Origin: Kuschelorhynchus macadamiae
Taxonomy: Eukaryota; Arthropoda; Insecta; Coleoptera; Curculionidae
Assembly (NCBI GenBank): GCA_030620095.1
Contig: JAUTXW010000066.1
Span: 992,001-1,056,000 of the forward strand
DNA length: 64,000 bases
Direction of reading: 5' to 3'
Positions 56,392 to 64,000 of this stretch are shown here, one piece after another (the stretch's first letter is position 1; each line of letters starts with the position of its first letter). A program made the position numbers and the translations under genes. Below the pieces are notes generated by a model. It worked only from the letters and a program-made list of their open reading frames with translations, searched no databases and was not told the origin of the DNA.

Positions 56392-58051
56392 ATGTCGAGT
56401 CAAACGCGCCGAAGTTGCAAAGTTTCCCCTGACAAATTTTGTTATATTTGTGGAGAATTTCTGGTAAAATTACAAGCCAGGCCATTTCCGAAAATGTAAA
56501 AAAGCCTACTTTAAATATTTTGGTGTGTTAATTGGGGATCAAAGTAAGCGATGGGCTCCACATGTGTACTGTGTTAGTTGTAGTGTATCATTGGTGCAGT
56601 GGATGAAGGGAAAGAGAAAAACTATGCCTTTTGCAGTCCCAATGGTATGGCGAGAATCCACCAATCATTCTGACGATTGTTATTTTTGCCTGACAAAGAC
56701 TGAAAGTTCCATTTCAAAAAGAGAAAGCACAATATAGAATATCCAAATTTGCAATCTGCCATACGACCTGTTCCTCATAATGCAAATTTGTCAGTGCCGA
56801 TTGCGCCTTTGAATTGGCAAGCTATTGATTTGGGACATAATGGAGATAACACATCATCAGGTAGCTCAGAAGAACAGTGCACCGATCCCACTTTTACCAC
56901 AAGTTCCAGTTCCGGGGAGACCCATTTGATTGTTCAAAGTGAATTAAATGATTTAGTATGTGATTTGTTGTTATCCAAGCAACAGTCAAAACTTCTGGGT
57001 TCCCGTCTTAAGGAATGAAACTTATTGGCCAAAGAAACAAAAATTATGAATTTTAGAAAAAGAAATGCTGTGTTTTCTGAATTCTACAGTATGGAAAATT
57101 CGTTGTGCGCGTGTACTGATATAGACAGTTTAATGCAGGAACTTGATACTGAACATTCTCCCCGTGAGTGGCGCTTATTCATAGACTCATCTAAATATAG
57201 CTTAAAAGCTGTGTTATTGCATAATGGAAATTTAAAACCGTCTATACCAGTTGCCCATTCAGTTGCAATGAAAGAAAATTATGAAAATATGCGCACGATT
57301 TTGTATAAAATAAACTACAGTAGGTATAAATGGCAGGTATGTTGGAGCTTAAAAGTTATAGCAATTTTAATGGGACTTTACTTTAGGGGTGGATTTACAA
57401 AATATTGCTGTTTTCTTTGTTTATGGGACAGTCGTGCAATAAATCAGCATTATGTAACAAAAATTTGGCCAGAAAGAAGCGAATTTCAACCGCGATCTCA
57501 AAATGTTAACTTTATACCTCTTGTTGATACCAGAAATGTCCTTTTGCTTCCTCTTCACATTAAACTTGAACTGATGAAAAACTTTGTGAAGGCTTTGAAT
57601 AAAGATAGTGATGAATTTAAATACCTAAGACAATCTTTCGCCAGTTAAGTGATGCCAAATTAAAAGAAGGCATTTTTATTGGGCCACAAATCAGAAAATT
57701 GCTGGCCGATGTCAATTTTACGGAAAAGCTTACCAGGCAGTAACTCAGAGCATGGAATTCATTTGTTAATGTAGTAATAGGATTTTTAGGCAACAATATG
57801 GATGAAAATTATGAACAATTAGTTAATGAACTCTTAGATGCCTATAAAGCGCTTGGTGCCAGAATGTAATTAAAAATTCACTTCCTCCATTCCGATCTGT
57901 CATTTTTTCCCAAAAATTTGGGCGAAAAGTTTCACCAAGATATCAGAACAATGGGAATTCGGTACCAAGGACGATGGGATCCAGCCATGATGGGTGACTA
58001 CTGTTGGTTTTTGAAGAGAGAAGATAGGATACCTCATAAACGGAAAAAATA
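56392..58051 (+). pseudogene. Multicopy insect protein with CxxC finger, function unknown
   Basis: ATG 56392 gives MSSQTRRSCKVSPDKFCYICGEF. A frameshift near 56498 follows and the frame continues KKAYFKYFGVLIGDQSKRW, APHVYCVSC, FAVPMVWRESTNHSDDCYFC. Two Cys pairs of a zinc finger (CYIC and CVSC) and a further CYFC are visible. The large C-terminal part (57025-58051) has FIDSSKYSLKAVLLHNGN, KYCCFLCLWDSRAINQHY, LLPLHIKLELMKNFVKAL, FIGPQIRKLLADVNF and FHQDIRTMGIRYQGRWDPAM. I recognise this as an uncharacterised multicopy arthropod family, probably transposon-linked, but cannot name its function. Several stops (56736, 57016, 57740, 57867) and frameshifts kill it. Confidence 0.65.
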
Positions 58052-59395
58052 AAGTTTAATTAGGGTTTTAAGTTAATATTTTTCTCGTTTGCTTTTCTCT
58101 TAGATGTATGGGATGTTTAATGGCGAAAACTGTAAACATAGTCAATAAACAGGGTTAAGAATTTTCTGAAATCATTTTTTCTATAGATATTAAGTATCGT
58201 AACATTCGATATGGTTCTACAACTCTAACAAGAAAAGCTTACGTGCTACAATTTTCTATTTGTCATTTTCGTATTTGGATAGGTCCATTCTATTAGATTA
58301 TGGTATTCGGATTTGTGTTACAACAAAAACATTTTTTGTTGTCGACTAGTTATTGCGCAAAATTTGAAATCAATTCTTTAAGTAGTTTTTCAGGCAGAGT
58401 TTTTAAATATTTTATCAAGCCGACATTTTATTTGGCCATCTTGGATTTATACCAAAATTTTACCAGGTACTTGGTTTTTGTGTAAAATTTCAGGCAAATT
58501 ATATAATTAATTTTTTAGTAATAATTTTCTTAACATTTCGTTAGTTCCTTGTATTGGATTTTTACCAAAATATTGCCAGGTCATCCCCACACGACCTTAA
58601 TTATTGACGAAGAATTTGAAGGCAATCGGGTAAGTAATAGACCGACAGACAGACCGTCGGAATTAAGAATACAATACATTTATACGAGGAAAGTTCTGGG
58701 CAAAAGCTAACTTGTGATGTAGGATAAACAAATTTTGTACTTAGGTTGGAAAACTCTTACCTTTAATAAAATAATATTATTACGGGTAGCCTATTGTTGC
58801 TTAGCGTCTTCTGTATAACAAAACGTCTATGTTCCTTCTTTTAAACCGTACCCTTAAGGACCACTTTATAACTTGCCACAAAGGCGGGCGGCGCTTTGAC
58901 ATCCCTCTTTAAAAATATATATATATATATATATAAAACCGGCTTGCTTTCATCTCTGCCGAGCACAATGCTTTAAAGCTGATTTCGTAAAACGTCACGA
59001 GGATGAAAAAAACGAAATTGTATCCGTTTGTATTAAATGTCGGTTGATGGCTTTTTCAATTTGTTGAGATCATTCTAAAGTATTTTGCCCAATTAGGGCT
59101 AATTTTTTTTTTCTCCGCGAACCCGGTTTTAGCAGTAGTTGTCAGGACTAATTTTATGAAATTAGTATTTTGCGTTTATACTATCCCGTTTAATTTAAAT
59201 TTCGAATGTTATTAACTATGATTCTCAAACATATGAATGGACAAATCTAGCTAACTTTACAAACAAATGTTGATTAAGGAAAACTAATTAACTTGTTAAC
59301 TTGTATTTCGATAGGTTATACTGAAACTACCTATAAACAATTAAAACTCTTCAGATCAACCATATAAACAATACCAATATAAGATGTATTATCTT
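58052..59395. repeat. Non-coding DNA with modular-repeat copy
   Basis: From about 58340 to 58670 it repeats the modules of the 52-kb array (GCCATCTTGGATTTATACC, CCAGGTCATCCCCA, ending GACCGACAGACAGACCG). A short TA run lies at about 58915-58935. No gene is seen. Confidence 0.5.
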
Positions 59396-59655
59396 GTAAC
59401 ATAGAACGGAAGCTCTCATGACAATGGTCAATTAAGAAATGATGGTTCTTGGGATTAGAGTGTGTCAAATTGGAAATACTATTCGATGTTTCTGAACACT
59501 GTTCAGATCTCGTGGAGTAAAGATTCCTGAAGATGCGTCGTGCAATCGAAAACGAAACGTCGGATAGTAATTCCAATTTGTCCAGGTCTAATCCCAAGAA
59601 TCATGATTTCTTAATTGAACAAAGCCGGAAAATCTTCCGTTCTATGTTAGCTAAC
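59396..59655 (+). mobile_element. P3, Penelope ends joined without the interior
   Basis: The left part (AACATAGAACGGAAG...GGTTCTTGGGATTAGA) matches the start of P1. The right part from about 59495 (GTTCAGATCTCGTGGAGTAA...) matches the P1 3' end and then mirrors the left part (TCTAATCCCAAGAATCATG ... GGAAAATCTTCCGTTCTATG). The whole is an inverted-repeat pair with the coding region absent. Confidence 0.7.
59524..59566 (+). ncRNA. Putative minimal hammerhead ribozyme (P3)
   Basis: ATTC then CTGAAGA (59528-59534, fits CUGANGA), a UCG/CGA hairpin, GAAACGTC (59555-59562), then GGAT (59563-59566). Helix I pairs with one G-U. It is the same arrangement as at 8289-8331. Confidence 0.5.
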
Positions 59656-60147
59656 GTCTATGGGGAGGAACCCAAGAAGAATTTCAAAAATTTTGGCGAT
59701 CTCCGGAACAGCAAGAAGATGTTACTCTGCCAGTTGGCCGTTCTCCTTAAAAACCGAGATGAGGATGTAATACCGAATCACTACAGGTGAGACATTACTT
59801 TACTTCTAGAACTATTAAGAATATGTATGAGACTTGAAAGAACCATATTTACAACTTTGGACAACATCACCAATGCACAGGCAGAAAAAATCCATCAAGA
59901 AGTTACGCTTTAGCGACAAAAAAAATTTAAAGCACTCGTGAACTCTAAATAATCCAGTGAAACCTCCGCAGGAGCATTCCCGTGGAAGACGTTGTATCCT
60001 TTGCTGAATCAGCAATGAGAAGATTACCAAGGCTGATGAAGTCAGATACGAGATAGCGAAGATAATTAGAAACTCAAAACTACCAAAATGAAATCTCTCC
60101 GCAGTCTAAAAAACAGCGATAAAGACCTTACATAATAATAATAATAA
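59656..60147. other. Unassigned stretch between P3 and the R2-type LINE
   Basis: A frame through 59656-59790 reads GEEPKKNFKNFGDLRNSKKM... and ends near CAGGTGAG, a possible splice donor. I do not recognise the protein. An ATA microsatellite at about 60130-60146 precedes the LINE. Confidence 0.3.
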
Positions 60148-61651
60148 ACCTTCATACTGGTTACATAGATTATAAAAAAGCCTTTGATTCGATACCCCAC
60201 AGTTGGCTAACCAGAGTACTAGAATTATATAAAGCCAATAAAAACATCAGGCAATTTCTTACGCAAATCATGAGTAAGTGGAAAACTAAAATCAACTTGA
60301 GAACACAAAAAGAGCACATCGAAATAGAAGAGATCTACATCAGATGAGGTATGTTCCAGGGAGATTCACTCAGCGCTTTGTGGTTCTGCCTCTGTCTCAA
60401 TCTACTCTCAAACACACTGAATAACACAAACTTCGGATTCCAAATTAAACACCAAAAAATTTACCTACATAAAATAAACCATCTCTTGAACATGGATGAC
60501 ATAAAATTATATGCAAGCACAAAGGCACAGCTAAAGGAACTCCTTAAAATCACTGAAACGTTTACCGCGGACATCAACATGGAATTTGGTATAAGTAAAT
60601 GCAAGCTATTTCATATCAAAAAGGGACAGTGGAAAGACCTTCCTACGAGGGAAACAATCAACAATGAAACTATAGATAACATGCTCAAAGATGAAACGTA
60701 CAGTTACCTACGCTTCCATCAAAGCACCAAAATTAACCACACTCATATCAAATCAGAGATCAAGACGGAATTTAAAACCAGACTCACAAAGCTACTAAAA
60801 ACAGAACTGAATTACAGAAATGTAACGAAAGCTATTAACACCTATACAGCCATACCTATTCTTACGTATTCGTTTGGTATCATTAAATAGTCACACACAG
60901 ACATAGAAAACATTCACATTCTCATACGCTCTGAATTCACTAAACACAGGCAGTTACATCCCAACGCATGCAAGGAAAGACTCAACGAGTGACAAGAAGG
61001 AGGAAGGGGAATTATAGATATACAATCGCTAAATAAAAAACAAATTTACGAACTCAGAACATTCTTCCACAACAAACAAACTAACCTCCACAAAGTAAAG
61101 GTAGACAAGAATTATACACCGCTCGACCTGTCTCAAACGATGCACACAGTCACATCCAATCACGACTAGAAAAGATGAACCACATAAAGCAAGACCATAT
61201 ACATAAAAAGCTTTCATATATGTGGTTACAAGAAGTGCAGCTGTTCCCTGAAACAGAAGGCTTCCTACTTGCCATCCAGGACAAAGTCATAACAACCGGA
61301 AACTACCGAAATCACATCATCAAGGACACAACCATTGAAGACGAGAGGTGTAGGACATGTCACCAGCAGAGAGAAACGATCGATCACATAACGGAGAACA
61401 CAGACCCTTACTACCATTATACACCAACATCTATACTTGAAAACGAAGACTTCAAGCTCTACTGGGACATTGACATCCACAGAGATAAAACAATCCCCGC
61501 AAATAGAACCGATATCACCTTTCAATCCAAAAAAGAGAAAATTAGTTATTTAATTGACATGGCTGTCCCCAACGACGAGAACATCCAAGCGAAATACAGT
61601 AAGAAGATCGCCAAATGCACCGACTTGGCAATGGAAGTAAAAAGGCTGTAA
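60148..61651 (+). pseudogene. R2/R4-type LINE: reverse transcriptase and restriction-like endonuclease
   Basis: The frame from 60148 reads YIDYKKAFDSIPHSWLTRVL, then an in-frame TGA (60345-60347), GMFQGDSLSALWFCLCLN, catalytic HLLNMDDIKLYAS (near 60480-60520) and FGISKCKLFHIKKG, to a TAG at 60888-60890. The same frame continues with stops (SHTDIENIHILIRSEF) until a frameshift near 61165. The last part (61175-61651) has a C-x2-C...H finger (CRTCHQQRETIDHI) and a restriction-like nuclease block (NRTDITFQSKKEKISYLIDM followed by AVPND). The C-terminal finger plus PD-D/E-xK type domain is diagnostic of R2-like LINEs, unlike the other LINEs here. It is broken in at least four places and 5'-truncated. 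Confidence 0.8.
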
Positions 61652-61920
61652 AAACAGGAAAGAGTCATCATTGTTCCTCTCGTCATATGAGTAACAGGTC
61701 TCACCCCAACAACGTTTACACCGCATTTGGCTCAATTCGGACTTAATACAGACATTCACATGAACATCCAGAAATCGGTCATTTTGAAAACATGTAGCAT
61801 CGTTAGATCATTTCTTAATACACAATAGCTGTTTTTTTTTTCATTTCCTTTTTTTTTGTACTAACTTGGTATAATCCCGTCAGTATAAAATACAACCACA
61901 GAAATACTGTGATAGAACAA
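61652..61920. other. 3' flank of the R2-type LINE
   Basis: Non-coding, probably 3' untranslated sequence of the R2-type LINE. No tail could be defined before the ATT repeat that marks LINE N5. Confidence 0.3.
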
Positions 61921-64000
61921 GATAATAATAATAATAATAAACACGTTTATTATTCCAAAATAAAATTAAATATTAAAAAAAAATAAACATAGACATCTAC
62001 AATAGGAATAAAAGGCCACTTATCAGCTTCCTTCACAAGGGAAGGGGCTGTTGAAGCCTATTAAATAATTATAAAAAAAAATTATCATTAACATTCATGA
62101 AGAAAATTAAAAGAGTAGTGCAGGGTGATTATACAAAAAAAAATATATATATAAGAAAGTACGCTTCCAAGTTAATAGCGCTATGCTACTGAGGCAGGAG
62201 ACAGAAAGTGAGAGAGTTATTTTAGACATATGCAAAGTAGAGAGGGGATGGACGAGAAAATAAATACTAGTTTTTTGTTTAACGAGGTCCGCTCTTATTG
62301 TAGTTGTTGGCCGAGCAATTTATTTTTCATTGATTTTTTAAAGGATGCAACTGACAGGGACGTACTGGTTATTTTATATTTGTTGATTAAGTTAGCAATT
62401 TGATAAGAATAACTTTTTTTTAAACTGTTCTTGGTTGTGTAAGGGTACTGATAGTAGATACTGTCTGCGTAAATTTAAATTATGCACATCCGTACGGTAT
62501 TGAAGTTTATCGAGGAGATACGGAGGACGGTTAAATTTTAAAATTTTGTAAAAAAGCAGAGTGCAAGATACGACGATGTTGCATGTCAAGCCAGCCCAAT
62601 TCGGGCAGTTTATGTGAAACCCTCTGCCTTCGTCTAATGCCATAAATAAAACGTATGTATGAATTTTGTACCTTTTTGAACCCGATTTTTAGACTGTAAA
62701 TCAAGGAAAGGACTATAAACGTTGTCTGCGAAATTAAATTGTGACAAAATGAGAGTGTCGGACAACAAGGCCTTGGTTTTTTGATTAAGTACATGTCGAT
62801 GAGAGTATAAAGGCTTTAATACTGAGAATGCTTTTTGCAGAAGGCATGAAGAAGTTACGTGATCATTAAATTTTAGTTTATTGTGTATGACAAGCCCGAG
62901 ACTTTTAGACGAGTTTTTAAAAGCAACAGGGTTGGTGCTGACTTCGATTTTAATGGTGGATTCAAGACGTAAGCGTTCCATCTCGTTTCAAAATAATAAT
63001 GCTGCGGATTTACTTGGTTTAATCTTAAGAAGATGTTCATTGGATTTACTGAAAAGATAGTGTAAGTCACGGTTGATTTAATTGTTTGCTATTTCGGCTT
63101 GATTGATTGGGGTTAAAAGATAGGTAAATTTAAGTATCGTCTGCATAGAGGTGGTCCTTGCAGTGACGAAGTGATTTCATGAAATTAAATTTGTAAATAC
63201 TGTACAGAAGAGGACCGAGAACGCTGCCTTGGGGAACACCCGCAGTGAGATTGAGTAAATCGGATTGTTTGCCATTCAGAATTACCCTCTGGCTTCTGTC
63301 CTAGAGGAAACACGCCAACATTGCCACCACCGACTGGCCAAAGCCAATATATTTTAGAATAGAATATATATTATGATGAATCAAGTCGAAAGCTTTTGTG
63401 TTATCTAATAGAATGAGAACAGTTGCCTGGTTAAAATCTTGTGCTCTGACAATATCATCTACAATATCGGATAAGGCAGTGGCGCAACTGTACCCGGTCC
63501 TGAACCCAGATTGTTTATAAGGGATGATATTATTACTGAATACATATGAAGAAATTTGAGATTCCATTACTTTTTCCAGAATTTTGGAGAGCGTAGGTAA
63601 CAAGGAAATCGACCTTAGTTGACTAAAGTCAGTAGGATTTTTTACTTTAGCTAGTGGGATGACATGTGCTAACTTCCAATTTTTTGGAAAATATTGTTGT
63701 AAAATATGTTCATTTGATTTATGTTTTGAAGTTGTTCGGGAATCTTCTTGTGAGATTTGTTTAGAATATTTAATGTTTTTAATTCTGCCCATTTATCTTT
63801 GATACTGCAATTGTGAAATGTATTGTTTAACTAAACGTTTTTTTCAGTTCTTATAGAATCAGTCGCTAAATTTCAGAGCTGTTTATAATAGTTCCAATGC
63901 TCGGTAAGACTGGTACGTCTGAATCGATTTAAAGCCTGATTTCCAAGGTGTTTTAAAAGTCTAATGTTGTCAGACATCCAGGGACAGTAGGGTTTATTTG
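61921..64000 (-). mobile_element. LINE N5, continues past the right edge
   Basis: Minus-strand LINE with an ATT-rich 3' tail at 61921-61940. Coding similarity runs to the window edge (PWMSDNIRLLKHLGNQAL near 63950), so the endonuclease lies outside. It is related to N3 and N4. Confidence 0.75.
62392..64000 (-). pseudogene. LINE N5 reverse transcriptase, multiply broken
   Basis: 63792-63301 carries WKLAHVIPLAKVKNPTDF, LRSISLLPTLSKILEKVM and VLILLDNTKAFDLIHHNIY. An in-frame TAG (63301-63303) follows ACFL, and the frame continues DRSQRVILNG, AGVPQGSVLGPLLY and HLYADDT, then a TAA. The remaining pieces at 62981-62634, 62794-62531 and 62643-62392 cover SLGLVIHNKLKFNDHV, SYIRFIYGIRRRQRVSH and PPYLLDKLQYRTDVHNLNLR in changing frames. 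All catalytic boxes are readable but the frame is not. Confidence 0.75.

Noticed and set aside
59533..59790. 85-codon frame starting in the P3 terminus
   Set aside because: Its first half is Penelope terminal sequence including the hammerhead-like motif, so the start is accidental. The second half is unrecognised.

Overview
This window looks like repeat-rich, AT-rich nuclear DNA of an arthropod, most likely an insect. I base this on the element types: many mariner-type elements with DD41D transposases, hAT, piggyBac and Tigger/pogo remnants, Penelope-like elements, insect-type LINEs and a DUF7869 protein. I see no convincing host gene, tRNA, rRNA, CRISPR array or virus. Almost everything recognisable is a transposon or its debris. 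The species cannot be told from the sequence.

The dominant family is DD41D Tc1/mariner. Each transposase has an N-terminal helix-turn-helix of DUF4817 type and a DDD core with 41 residues between the second and third aspartates. I label the copies M1 (2292-5096), M2 (8938-10753), M3 (19960-22551), M4 (26567-29456), M5 (30748-33201), M6 (33815-about 35375), M7 (37434-39217), M8 (43795-45274) and M9 (45436-47351). Two further relics lie at 5902-6046 and 36840-37330. Only M2 has an uninterrupted transposase (362 codons) with all three aspartates. The others carry stops, frameshifts, deletions or a lost catalytic residue. All have long inverted arms and sit at TA.

Layout: 1-1388 is the 3' end of a ZMYM1-type hAT; 1394-1807 a Tigger/pogo relic; 2292-5096 M1; 6605-8366 a Penelope-like element (P1) with a 15-bp target duplication, a GIY-YIG domain and a hammerhead-like motif; 8814-10877 M2 inside a perfect palindrome; 11557-12068 the 5' part of another DNA transposon, joined to LINE N1 (about 12001-15175). 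Concentric palindromic MITEs occupy 15387-16091, and a 200-bp MITE 16308-16507. LINE N2 (17645-19847) is interrupted by M3 and followed by LINE N3 (22680-24287). A hAT with a BED finger spans 25006-29895, has an 8-bp target duplication and contains M4. A second Penelope element (P2) is split by M5 and M6. A piggyBac at 39218 sits in a TTAA within the arm of M7.

A TA microsatellite from 43312 contains both M8 and M9. LINE N4 (48205-51347) and a DUF7869 element (52593-55069) lie in a modular repeat with a period of about 139 bp. A deleted hAT (55102-56078), an unclassified zinc-finger repeat protein (56392-58051), a collapsed Penelope end pair (P3), an R2-type LINE (60148-61651) and LINE N5 (to the right edge) finish the window.

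The most unusual signals are two. First, a DUF7869 protein, a family I do not know as a described transposase, is enclosed by 40-bp terminal inverted repeats with candidate subterminal repeats and a possible D/D/D triad. Second, mariner-type elements or MITEs repeatedly sit at the exact central TA of a larger palindrome (M2, M3, M8 and the 15.4-16.1 kb nest).
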